DNA of 9,846 nucleotides from JANXVV01 sp038230975. Lineage in GTDB: Bacteria > Planctomycetota > Phycisphaerae > Tepidisphaerales > Tepidisphaeraceae. The position numbers were made by a program, and so were the translations under genes. Within the stretch, counting starts at the first letter, position 1. Each line of letters begins with the position of its first letter. The notes under the pieces are model-generated. The model was not told where the DNA came from. It searched no databases and saw nothing but the letters and a program-made list of their open reading frames with translations. Below are positions 1 through 6,724 of the stretch, in pieces. The DNA is taken from the NCBI GenBank assembly GCA_038230975.1, contig JBBRMF010000196.1, positions 1 to 9,846 of the forward strand, read 5' to 3'.

Positions 1-3
1 CAC

Positions 4-136
4 TTTTCAGCTTGGTAGGTCGCTTAGGTGTCGGGGTGCCACGGGTCGGCGTACTCGCAGACCTGTGCTTTTTTCAGTGAATGACACGCACAGGTCTCGG
101 AGTACCGCGACCTGTGGCACCCGACCAAGTTGAAAA
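4..136. repeat. Large imperfect inverted repeat (MITE- or REP-pair-like)
   Basis: The left arm core (30-68) and right arm core (88-125) are near-perfect reverse complements around a 19-nt spacer (69-87) that starts with a T run. Each arm also folds on its own: CACGGGTC (40-47) with GACCTGTG (60-67), and CACAGGTC (89-96) with GACCTGTG (109-116). Outside the core, TTTTCAGCTTGGT (4-16) matches the reverse complement of 124-136 at 12 of 13 bases. The left side carries about 13 extra bases (17-29). Two hairpin units in inverted orientation with terminal inverted repeats fit a palindromic interspersed element. A terminator role for the upstream gene is possible, because a T run follows one arm. No transposase lies nearby that clearly matches it. 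Confidence 0.75.
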
Positions 137-196
137 ACGCTCTAATTATCCTACATCTTGTGGGGAGTCGGCGGGTTCGTAGAATCTGGTACGCCT

Positions 197-1003
197 ATGA
201 ATCCAACGCCGCCGTATCGTTCCACCCTGGTTGTCCCTACCTACAACGCGATGGCCTTCATCGACGCCACCGTGGTGCGCCTGCGTCGTTTCGTGGCGGA
301 GCATCCGGAATGGTGCGTACTGTTTGTTTGCGACGGCTGTTCGGATGGATCTGCACCACATCTGGAAAAATTGCTCCAAGCCGATGGCCCTGCCATGCAA
401 GTGATCTCCTATGAACGCAATCGCGGGAAAGGCTATGCGCTTCGGCTGGGTTTGACGCAAGCGACCACCCCTTTCCGTGTTTTTACGGATGTCGATCTTG
501 CATACGATCCCGATGAAGCGCTAAAGATTGTTCGCGTGCTGGAAGCCGGCGCCGATGTCGCGGTGGTGAATCGCGCGAGTCCGGAGTCTTGCTTCTTGAT
601 CAGCCCGCGCGATTTTCCGAACATCTATCGGCGGCATCTGATGAGCCGCGCGTTTAACTGGTGGTTGCGGCAAGTGCTGCCCATCAAGATCCTTGACACG
701 CAAGCGGGCCTTAAAGGTGTTACTGCGGCCGCGTGGGATATCGTCGGGCCTAAAATGACCTGCGATGGTTTCTTTGTCGACGTGGAATTGCTCGCCCGCG
801 CGCATCTCGAAGGGTTGGTGCTGCGCGAAACCCCGATCGTCTTCCGATACGCCGACCCAACCACCGTGCGCATGGTCAAGCACGGCGGGCAAATGTTTTT
901 TGATACACTTCGTTTACGCCGAAAACTCCATCAGGAAATGAAAGAACGCAGAAAGGCCGAAGCCTCCGCGGAAAAAACGCGGGCGATGCCGATCAACACG
1001 TAG
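197..1003 (+). CDS. Family-2 glycosyltransferase (polyprenyl-phosphate sugar synthase-like)
   Basis: This is a 268-residue GT-A fold glycosyltransferase that should move a sugar from a nucleotide-sugar donor to an acceptor. Visible motifs, in order, are the N-terminal strand STLVVPTYN (residues 9-17), DGCSDGS (46-52), the donor-site motif NRGKGYALRLG (75-85), the metal-binding DVD (98-100), LDTQAGLKG (166-174) and a later FFVDVELL. The DTQxGxKG signature is typical of dolichyl/polyprenyl-phosphate glucose or mannose synthases, so a lipid-phosphate acceptor is likely. No membrane segment is present, so it is probably cytosolic or peripheral. The tail is very basic and charged. The ATG at 197 was chosen because it sits directly before the first strand. 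An in-frame TTG at 158 would add 13 non-conserved residues. No clear Shine-Dalgarno sequence is seen. The exact sugar and acceptor cannot be told from sequence alone. Confidence 0.88.
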   Translation: MNPTPPYRSTLVVPTYNAMAFIDATVVRLRRFVAEHPEWCVLFVCDGCSDGSAPHLEKLLQADGPAMQVISYERNRGKGYALRLGLTQATTPFRVFTDVDLAYDPDEALKIVRVLEAGADVAVVNRASPESCFLISPRDFPNIYRRHLMSRAFNWWLRQVLPIKILDTQAGLKGVTAAAWDIVGPKMTCDGFFVDVELLARAHLEGLVLRETPIVFRYADPTTVRMVKHGGQMFFDTLRLRRKLHQEMKERRKAEASAEKTRAMPINT

Positions 1004-1161
1004 AGGCATGATCCGTTTGGCCGGGCGATTTTCTTCTTGGCATTCAAGGAACGGAAGAAATCGAAGAGTCTTTGGATGGAAAAGACGGGGACGATGTTTG
1101 AGCCATATGAGATTCTTTTTCTGCGGGATGTTACCCGCGATGAGGAACCGAAGCGCGCCAG
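1004..1161. other. Gene-free spacer with an unassigned open stretch
   Basis: No convincing gene is present. The frame that follows the glycosyltransferase stop stays open from 1004 to a stop at 1169-1171. It contains a possible short peptide from the ATG at 1076, but I recognise no family in it. The stretch may be DNA flanking, or left over from, the insertion of the transposase remnant that follows. The long minus-strand reading frames over this area look like GC-rich shadows. Confidence 0.4.
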
Positions 1162-1699
1162 TGGAGCATAGGGGGGATCACCTGACCACGCGACGATCTG
1201 CAAGTTCCGCACGCAGTACGGGGATCCCCTCAAGGCGTTGTTCCGCAAGGTCGGGCGCGTGGCGATCGAGATGGGAGGGTGAGCTTGAATCAGGTGACGC
1301 TGGATGGCACGGCGCTGCGCTCGAGCAACAAACTCTACGACCGTCACGGCGTAAAGGGGACGTATCAGATGTACGAGTGCGCCTCGTCCTCGTGCGCTGA
1401 TTGTCCGCTGGCGAAAAAATGCCTGCCGCCAAAAGCCGCCTCGCGGCGGGTGAGTCAAGATAAACACGAGGCCGCCCGCGAGCGCATGGCCGCGCGGATG
1501 AAAACCGCCGAAGGCCGCAAGCAATACAAGCGTCGGGCGTCGTCGGCCGAAACCCCGTTCGCGGTGATGAAGTCGACGATGAACTTCCACCGCTTCCTGC
1601 TGCGCGGCCTGGCCAAAAGCCGGCCTGGAACTGCAATGGACGGCCTTGGCGTATGATCTCAGGAAGATCATGAGATTCAAAAGAACCGCCGTGGCCTGA
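1162..1699 (+). pseudogene. Decayed IS1182-like DDE transposase
   Basis: Three reading-frame pieces join into one IS1182-type transposase. From 1181 to 1279 one frame reads PDHATICKFRTQYGDPLKAL, the family's 'PDH-TI-FR' region, and hits a TGA at 1280. A second frame from 1279 carries VSLNQVTLDGTALRSS (first catalytic Asp), then a Cys cluster (YECASSSCADCPLAKKC), ARERMAARMKTAEGRKQYKR, and AETPFAVMK with the likely catalytic Glu, followed by FHRFLLRGLAK. Around 1615-1621 an AAAA run shifts the frame again; the correct C-terminus (GLELQWTALAYDLRKIMR) continues to a TGA at 1697-1699. A weaker upstream piece, WSIGGI from 1162, lies in yet another frame. Only about 90 residues separate the Asp and Glu motifs, far fewer than normal, so an internal deletion around 1335-1365 has probably removed the second catalytic Asp. 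The N-terminal part is also missing. It cannot make an active transposase. Confidence 0.85.
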
Positions 1700-1963
1700 A
1701 AACCCCGCGCAGGGTCCTCGCGAAAGGCGAGCAGGCGACAAACGGCCGGAAAGCCAATCGCGGGTAACGGCGCGAGTCATCTCCCGCCGGCGGAACCTGA
1801 AAACTTCAGATCGACTCGAACGTGCCGGCCGAATCGCGATATTCCGCGGCGGGAGATAAATCGACGGACCCAGTACCGGGGGAGGGGACAATACCGGCCG
1901 ATCTCATCACACGCGCTTCTCTTTCAGGGGATTTTAATGTGTGCCAGGCGGTACGTCCGATAA
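1700..1963. other. GC-rich non-coding stretch after the transposase remnant
   Basis: No gene is supported here. It may include the 3' end of the decayed insertion sequence and the leader of the next gene. The one clear structure is an imperfect inverted repeat, annotated separately. I see no convincing promoter, and no purine-rich ribosome site immediately before the next ATG. Confidence 0.5.
1779..1857. repeat. Imperfect inverted repeat, 15-16 bp arms
   Basis: ATCTCCCGCCGGCGGA at 1779-1794 is the reverse complement of 1843-1857 except for one missing base. The spacer is 48 bp. The arms are GC-rich and no T run follows the right arm, so an intrinsic terminator is unlikely. It could be the end of an insertion element, a protein-binding palindrome, or a decayed repeat. 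Confidence 0.5.
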
Positions 1964-3607
1964 ATGATGATGGCCGTAATTGAAAGCGCGGAGATTGTCA
2001 CTGCAGGTTCGCATCAAGCGCAGCAGAATTGGGACGCCAATCTTGCGGCATTGGCGATTTCGCAATGCTCCGTGGTGGAAGCGGTCGATTTACCGGCTAC
2101 GAATCTCATTTGGGTTTTCGGTCGCGATGGGTATCTGACGGCGAAGGATCCACTTGGGCAGTGGTGGGCCGGTTGTTCGCTGCCAAAACGCGCCGGGATG
2201 ACGATGCTGAAAAAGCTCGATCTGCGCGGTGTTGTGGGCTGCCTGCTGGCGCCAACGCACGCCGGTCAGGTGACGGCGGCGCTCGATACACTTTTGCCAC
2301 GGCAGGCGATTGTGGTCATCCATCCGGATCTGGAATCGGTGCGCGTGCTGCTGGGCTGTTGTGATTTTTCGGCGGAAATTGCACGACATCGCCTTTGGTT
2401 TGCGATCGGTGAAGCATGGCCGATGATGCTTTCTCAGTTGTTCGCGGATCAGCCGGGTCTTGTGACTCCCTGCCAATTCATCCGCACACCGGCGACGAAT
2501 GAAGATCTCATCCAAAAACTCATTCCGATCGCCGAGCGCGCTTTCAATGAGTGCAACGCTGACCGCGCAACGCAATTGGGCCGAATGGCCTCTGAAGCGA
2601 GTTCTATTTCAGTGAGATCCAAGCGGCTGCTGGTTCTGGCCGGTTCGCATTTCCGCTTGTGGGACGACGCCGGCGCAACCTTGCCTGCCGCGACTCACGG
2701 CTCCGATGAAGAGACGATTCACCTCGACCCTGACAATCCCGCCCAGGCCTCCGCGCTGGGTCTGGCTTTGGCGAGCCAAGGTTGCGGCGGTGTGGTGGTT
2801 CCCAATCGATCGCGGAGCGAGTTACCCGCAGTGCTTTCGTCATCGATTTCGGTCTGCACCTGGGTCACTCAACCGCGACTTCCTGCGTTTGACGTAAATC
2901 ATCCGAACGACGGTTTGCTGCTGGCCGATGACACTTGGATGGACGCCGCGAAATCGTTGGGTTGGCCGGTGAATCGCCTGAAGATCGCGGGCTGGCCCAA
3001 TGTTCCGGCATCATCTACTCCGGAAAAATCACTTGCTTTGATTGCGGATACGTTCCCGTTGGACACGCCGGTGAAGGCGTTGGAATCGTCGAGCCATCAC
3101 CTGTTATGGGAACTAATTCGATCGGATTTAAGCTCCGATCCGTTTTCAATGGGGACAGATGTCGTGGGATTCATTCATCGACGCATGGCGAAACTCGGGA
3201 TCAGTCAGGAAGGTTTTGATGAGACAATGTTTATCGACAAACTCGTGATGCCGGCCTACCAGCAGGAATTGGCGAGACTGCTTTTGGAGGCGGGTTTGCC
3301 GTTAAAGGTCTTTGGGAAAGGTTGGGATGCGCTTCCACGCCTTGGGTCAGTGTGGGGTGGCCGGGCGGATACGCGAGAACAATTCCGGGCAGCGGTGCAA
3401 AGTGCGTCCGTGTTGATCTATCCCTGGCCGAACCGGGTGAGGCATGAGATTGATGCGATGGGCCGAACGGTGTTGTTCCCGAATGTCCGTCGCCCGGAAT
3501 CGTGGGTTCGGGATGCGAAGGCGAGTTTGAATGGTGTTCCGCAATTGTCCAGTCTTCCACCGATTTCACGTTCGATCGTTCAAGATCTGCTGGGCTTGGG
3601 CTGCTGA
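1964..3607 (+). CDS. Unassigned protein with CgeB/GT-B-like C-terminus
   Basis: This is a 547-residue soluble protein with no signal peptide or membrane segment, and I do not recognise it with certainty. The last ~120 residues look like the second Rossmann half of a GT-B glycosyltransferase of the CgeB type. A helix with QQELARLLLEAGLPLKVFGKGW (residues ~433-454) is split here as QELARLLLEAGL then PLKVFGKGW. It is followed by GSVWGGRADTREQF and ASVLIYPWPNRVRHEIDAMG (~481-500), the usual positions of the 'own-name, colour, shape' steps of that fold. Residues ~110-180 contain an HPDLESVRVLLG segment and LWFAIGEA that loosely resemble the N-terminal domain of Maf/DUF115 motility-associated proteins. 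Three ATG codons in a row (1964, 1967, 1970) make the start uncertain by two residues. The glycosyltransferase idea rests on pattern similarity only. A glycosyltransferase gene lies upstream across the transposase remnant. Confidence 0.6.
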   Translation: MMMAVIESAEIVTAGSHQAQQNWDANLAALAISQCSVVEAVDLPATNLIWVFGRDGYLTAKDPLGQWWAGCSLPKRAGMTMLKKLDLRGVVGCLLAPTHAGQVTAALDTLLPRQAIVVIHPDLESVRVLLGCCDFSAEIARHRLWFAIGEAWPMMLSQLFADQPGLVTPCQFIRTPATNEDLIQKLIPIAERAFNECNADRATQLGRMASEASSISVRSKRLLVLAGSHFRLWDDAGATLPAATHGSDEETIHLDPDNPAQASALGLALASQGCGGVVVPNRSRSELPAVLSSSISVCTWVTQPRLPAFDVNHPNDGLLLADDTWMDAAKSLGWPVNRLKIAGWPNVPASSTPEKSLALIADTFPLDTPVKALESSSHHLLWELIRSDLSSDPFSMGTDVVGFIHRRMAKLGISQEGFDETMFIDKLVMPAYQQELARLLLEAGLPLKVFGKGWDALPRLGSVWGGRADTREQFRAAVQSASVLIYPWPNRVRHEIDAMGRTVLFPNVRRPESWVRDAKASLNGVPQLSSLPPISRSIVQDLLGLGC

Positions 3608-3630
3608 GATTCCAGATAGGGCTCGATGAA

Positions 3631-3699
3631 TGGCATAGGCGTCTCGCCCGTGTTGTTTGGTATTCGCATAAAGAATGCACGGGCGAGACGCCCATGCCA
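3631..3699. repeat. Palindromic interspersed repeat, copy 1
   Basis: The left arm 3631-3652 and right arm 3678-3699 are reverse complements at 21 of 22 bases. The spacer is 25 bp and contains a small ATTC...GAAT stem. Each arm has its own mini-hairpin, GGCG-TCT-CGCC. Bases 3677-3701 are identical, in inverted orientation, to 5386-5410 before floA. The element sits in the spacer between the unassigned 547-residue protein gene and nfeD. It could act as a bidirectional barrier to transcription or as an mRNA 3'-end structure, but it lacks the T run of a standard terminator. Confidence 0.85.
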
Positions 3700-3729
3700 C
3701 CCCCCTTCCATGCCAGATCAAAACTTCAT

Positions 3730-3759
3730 TTGAACTTCTAATCGGGATTTTAGTGCATA
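3730..3759 (+). promoter_or_regulatory. Weak candidate promoter for nfeD
   Basis: TTGAAC (3730-3735) and TGCATA (3754-3759) are separated by 18 bp and lie 28 bp before the chosen nfeD start. The -35 box is good and the -10 box is poor. Planctomycete promoter consensus is not well fixed, so this is only a suggestion. Confidence 0.22.
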
Positions 3760-3787
3760 CGGCGTGGTTGCAAGCTACAATACCGAT

Positions 3788-5326
3788 ATGCACAGGACAC
3801 ATTTCGGCTTCGTGTTGGTGCTGATGACTCTGGCGAGCCTGCTTTCGGTTCGCGGTTCAATCGCGCCTCCCGCTTCCCAACCCGCAGAAGTTACCCCAGC
3901 GGCGGTTGTGGGGCTGTCGGGGGAAATTGACGATTACAACCGCGACTCCTTCTTCAAGCGATTCAAAACCGCCAAGGCCGACGGTGCGAAAACGATCATC
4001 GTGGAAATCGATACATGGGGCGGACTGGTCACCGCGGGTTTAGACATTTCGCGATTTTTGAAAAGCCAAAACGATGTTCACACCATCGCGTATGTGAACG
4101 ATCGCGCGATTTCCGCAGGCGCGATGATCGCGATGGCCTGCGATGAAATCGTGATGCGGAATGTGGCCACGATTGGGGATTGCGCTCCGATCGTGCGGTC
4201 GGCGGATGGATCGTTGCAGTCGTTGGCACCGGCGGAGCGGGCGAAGATGCAAAGCCCGATCGTGGCGGACTTTTATGAAAGTGCGCTGCGCAATCGTCAC
4301 GATCCGTTGCTGGCCGAAGCGATGGTCGTCACCGAGGTAGCGGTCTATTGGGTTGAAGACCCTGACACAGGCGATCGAAAATTCGTGAACCAGGCTGACT
4401 ACGATCGGCTTTCTTTTAAGGGTTGGACCCAAGTCGACGTGCCGGGGGTTCCAAAACCAATCGATACGGCTGATCGATTGCTGACGATGGGCACCGACGT
4501 AGCACTTAAAATCGGACTGGTGACTGGCAAGGCGGAAACGGTTGAGCAACTGGCTCAGGAACGTAACTTCAACATTATCGAAAGGCTTCATTCCGGGTTC
4601 GGTGAAGCGGCCATCGCCTGGTTGAACAGCGGGTTCATAAGAATGCTGCTCATCACCGTATTCGGCGCGGCTGTGTATGCGGCGCTGCATGCGCCCGGTC
4701 ATGGTACCGCCGAGGCGCTGGCATTTGCGACGCTCACGCTGCTGCTGGGTGTGCCATTGTTAACGGGGTATGCAACCTGGTGGGAAATCCTTCTGATTTT
4801 GGGTGGTCTGGCGATGATTGCGTTTGAGATCTTTGTTTTTCCGCACGCCGGGTTGATGATTGTCGCGGGGTTATTCATGACGGTGGGTGGATTGGTGATG
4901 ACGTTCGTCGGCACTGAGCCGGGTGGATTCAAGTTGATTCCCCATTTGCCGGGCAGCGTTGCCAACCTGAAGCACGGCCTGGGATTTGTGACAGCCGGAA
5001 TGCTGTGCTCTGCATTTCTCTGTGCGTGGCTCAGTCGATATTTGCCATCGCTGCCCTATTTTAGCAAGCTGGTGTTGCCAAATGGCAGCAGTACCGTTGT
5101 GGCAGAAGAAACCAGCGCGTCGATCATGTGGCCACCCGTTGGATCAGTGGGTAGAGCGGTTACCCCGTTGCGGCCGGGCGGTTCTGCAGAGTTTCCGGAT
5201 GCGACCGGTGCAGATGTTCGCGTGTTTTCCGTGGTGAGCGAAAGCGGATTTTTGTCCGCCGGGGCACCGGTGGTGGTGCGTGAGGTCGGGGGTGGCCGGG
5301 TGGTTGTGCGGTCAACCTTGGCTTGA
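3788..5326 (+). CDS. nfeD: NfeD long-form membrane-bound serine protease
   Basis: This 512-residue protein has the full NfeD1b architecture. It begins with a signal peptide (hydrophobic FGFVLVLMTLASLLS). Then comes a ClpP/SppA-type protease domain starting at VVGLSGEIDDYN, with IDTWGGLV and the nucleophile Ser109 in DRAISAGAM. Lys153, in PAERAKMQS, is the likely general base of the Ser-Lys dyad. About four to five membrane segments follow (from ~residue 283, IRMLLITVFGAAVYAALHA, to the one ending in CAWLSRYLP). The C-terminal OB-fold starts near VGSVGRAVTPLRPGG and ends VVREVGGGRVVVRS. The family cleaves membrane-associated proteins such as stomatin C-termini, and its OB domain is thought to pair with SPFH proteins. 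That fits the floA gene downstream. The ATG at 3788 was preferred over the in-frame GTG at 3764 because it starts right at the signal peptide. Confidence 0.93.
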   Translation: MHRTHFGFVLVLMTLASLLSVRGSIAPPASQPAEVTPAAVVGLSGEIDDYNRDSFFKRFKTAKADGAKTIIVEIDTWGGLVTAGLDISRFLKSQNDVHTIAYVNDRAISAGAMIAMACDEIVMRNVATIGDCAPIVRSADGSLQSLAPAERAKMQSPIVADFYESALRNRHDPLLAEAMVVTEVAVYWVEDPDTGDRKFVNQADYDRLSFKGWTQVDVPGVPKPIDTADRLLTMGTDVALKIGLVTGKAETVEQLAQERNFNIIERLHSGFGEAAIAWLNSGFIRMLLITVFGAAVYAALHAPGHGTAEALAFATLTLLLGVPLLTGYATWWEILLILGGLAMIAFEIFVFPHAGLMIVAGLFMTVGGLVMTFVGTEPGGFKLIPHLPGSVANLKHGLGFVTAGMLCSAFLCAWLSRYLPSLPYFSKLVLPNGSSTVVAEETSASIMWPPVGSVGRAVTPLRPGGSAEFPDATGADVRVFSVVSESGFLSAGAPVVVREVGGGRVVVRSTLA

Positions 5327-5352
5327 ACGAAACTTGGAGGAAGTAAGAGTCT

Positions 5353-5484
5353 TCGTAGGGTCCGCTTTCGAGCCTTGGGAAAAATGGTGGCATGGGCGTC
5401 TCGCCCGTGCTTTCTTCGGAAGAAAACGCGGGCGAGACGCCCACGCCACCTAAATCTTCCCGAGCTCTAAAGCGGACTGTACGA
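5353..5484. repeat. 132-bp near-perfect palindrome, copy 2 of the interspersed repeat
   Basis: The whole element is an inverted repeat centred on base 5418. The inner arms 5386-5417 and 5419-5450 match at 29 of 32 positions. The outer arms continue through 5377-5385 against 5451-5460 (one gap). They then run from 5353-5376 against 5461-5484 at about 18 of 24, including GTCCGCTTT-GAGC on both sides. The core contains GGGCG-TCT-CGCCC mini-hairpins, and it shares a 25-bp exact unit with the element at 3631-3699. It fills most of the nfeD-floA gap. If transcribed it would fold into a very stable cruciform or hairpin. Its full-length terminal symmetry suggests a non-autonomous mobile element. Confidence 0.88.
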
Positions 5485-5557
5485 CGGTGGTCGATTGTGT
5501 TTTTTATGCCTTTTGTGTCTCTGTCTTCGCGTTTGCGGTGAATTTCAGTCTCTGAAT

Positions 5558-5562
5558 AAGGA
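5558..5562 (+). promoter_or_regulatory. Ribosome binding site of floA
   Basis: AAGGA lies 6 bp before the ATG at 5569. It supports that start and is the clearest Shine-Dalgarno match in the window. Confidence 0.7.
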
Positions 5563-5568
5563 CTCTCC

Positions 5569-6585
5569 ATGCTTATCCTTGCGGAAACCAGCAACCTGCT
5601 CTACATCTTTTTTGCGTTCATTCTCCTCGTTGTCCTGATCTTTTTCATCACGGCGTTTCAATTCATGGGTTTGTATGTTCGCGCCTTGGTCAGCGGCGCG
5701 CGCGTTGGGATGTTGGAACTGGTCGGCATGCGGCTGCGAAAAGTGAATGCGACGATGATCGTCAACTCGCGCATTCAGGCGATGCGGGCGGGGCTGTCGA
5801 TGTCGCAGGTCGAAATGGAATCGCACATGCTGGCCGGCGGTAACGTGCCGCGCGTCATTACGGCGATGATCGCGGCGAGCAAAGCCAACATCAACCTCTC
5901 CTGGAAGACCGCGACGGCAATTGACTTGGCCGGCCGTGATATTCTCGAGGCCATTCAAACCAGCGTGAATCCAAAGGTGATCGATGTGCCCTCAGTCGCC
6001 ATGGGTCGCCAGACGATTGACGCGGTGGCCAAGAACGGCATTCAGCTCAAGGTGAAAGCCCGCGTCACGGTGCGAACCAATATTGATCGGCTGGTGGGTG
6101 GTGCCACGGAGGAAACGATCATCGCCCGCGTGGGTGAGGGGATCGTGACGGCGATCGGATCGGCGATCGATCACAAGGACGTGCTGGAAAACCCGGATCA
6201 TATTTCCAAAGCCGTGCTGCACAAAGGCCTGGATGCGAACACGGCGTTTGAGATTCTTTCGATCGACATTGCGGACATTGATGTCGGTGAAAACATTGGT
6301 GCAAAGTTGCAGGCCGATCAGGCCGAGTCGGATAAACGTCGTTTCCAGGCAGAGGCCGAACAGCGCCGCGCGATGGCGGTGGCGCACGAGCAGGAAATGA
6401 TCGCCAAGCAAGCCGCCAACCGCGCGGAAGTGGTATTGGCGGAGGCGGAAGTTCCAAAAGCCATTGCCGAAGCGTTTCGGAATGGGAACCTGGGTGTGCT
6501 CGATTTTTACAAGATGAAAAATATCCAGGCCGACACGACGATGCGTGAAGCGATTGCGAAACCGGCGGAAGGGAATCGCTCGTAA
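5569..6585 (+). CDS. floA: Flotillin-like protein FloA
   Basis: This 338-residue protein matches bacterial FloA (YqfA family, ~330 residues) end to end. An N-terminal hydrophobic hairpin (LLYIFFAFILLVVLIFFITA, residues 10-29) anchors it in the membrane. The SPFH core follows, with recognisable family stretches such as RVGMLELVGMRLRKVN, AMRAGLSMSQVEMESHMLAG, RDILEAIQTSVNPKVIDVP and VTVRTNIDRLVGGATEETI. Residues ~245-300 are a Glu/Ala-rich coiled-coil region (ESDKRRFQAEAEQRRAMAVA, then AEVVLAEAEVPKAIAEAF) of the kind that drives flotillin oligomerisation. FloA organises functional membrane microdomains and affects membrane fluidity and the assembly of signalling and secretion complexes. It lies directly after nfeD, as in many bacteria, although here a 132-bp palindrome separates them. 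It looks full length and undamaged. Confidence 0.96.
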   Translation: MLILAETSNLLYIFFAFILLVVLIFFITAFQFMGLYVRALVSGARVGMLELVGMRLRKVNATMIVNSRIQAMRAGLSMSQVEMESHMLAGGNVPRVITAMIAASKANINLSWKTATAIDLAGRDILEAIQTSVNPKVIDVPSVAMGRQTIDAVAKNGIQLKVKARVTVRTNIDRLVGGATEETIIARVGEGIVTAIGSAIDHKDVLENPDHISKAVLHKGLDANTAFEILSIDIADIDVGENIGAKLQADQAESDKRRFQAEAEQRRAMAVAHEQEMIAKQAANRAEVVLAEAEVPKAIAEAFRNGNLGVLDFYKMKNIQADTTMREAIAKPAEGNRS

Positions 6586-6620
6586 GTTTCCGATCTTCGA
6601 ACCATGGCGATGCCGGGTTT

Positions 6621-6625
6621 AGGAG
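6621..6625 (+). promoter_or_regulatory. Possible ribosome site for an upstream GTG start
   Basis: AGGAG lies 9 bp before the in-frame GTG at 6635. It argues for a 200-residue version of the small membrane protein. The ATG at 6725 has no comparable site. The choice between them is open. Confidence 0.35.
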
Positions 6626-6724
6626 ATCCGCCAAGTGGAACGGCCGATTATTATATTGAAGTTCAAGCGTAACGGTTGCCACAGGGTAGACAGCACAGAT
6701 GAGTTAAAGCGAAGACAACGCCAC

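Noticed and set aside
1271..1282. Programmed -1 frameshift in the transposase
   Set aside because: There is no slippery heptamer, further frame breaks occur, and the catalytic region is deleted, so decay is the simpler reading.
931..1891. Long minus-strand reading frames (about 240-250 codons) over the transposase remnant
   Set aside because: They are rich in Arg/Ser/Pro, show no family motif, and lie opposite a clearly recognisable transposase on the plus strand, so they are GC-rich shadows.
3231..3802. Minus-strand reading frames crossing the palindromic repeat
   Set aside because: Their recognisable peptide comes from translating the repeat unit, and the rest is antisense to the unassigned 547-residue protein gene or lies in spacer.
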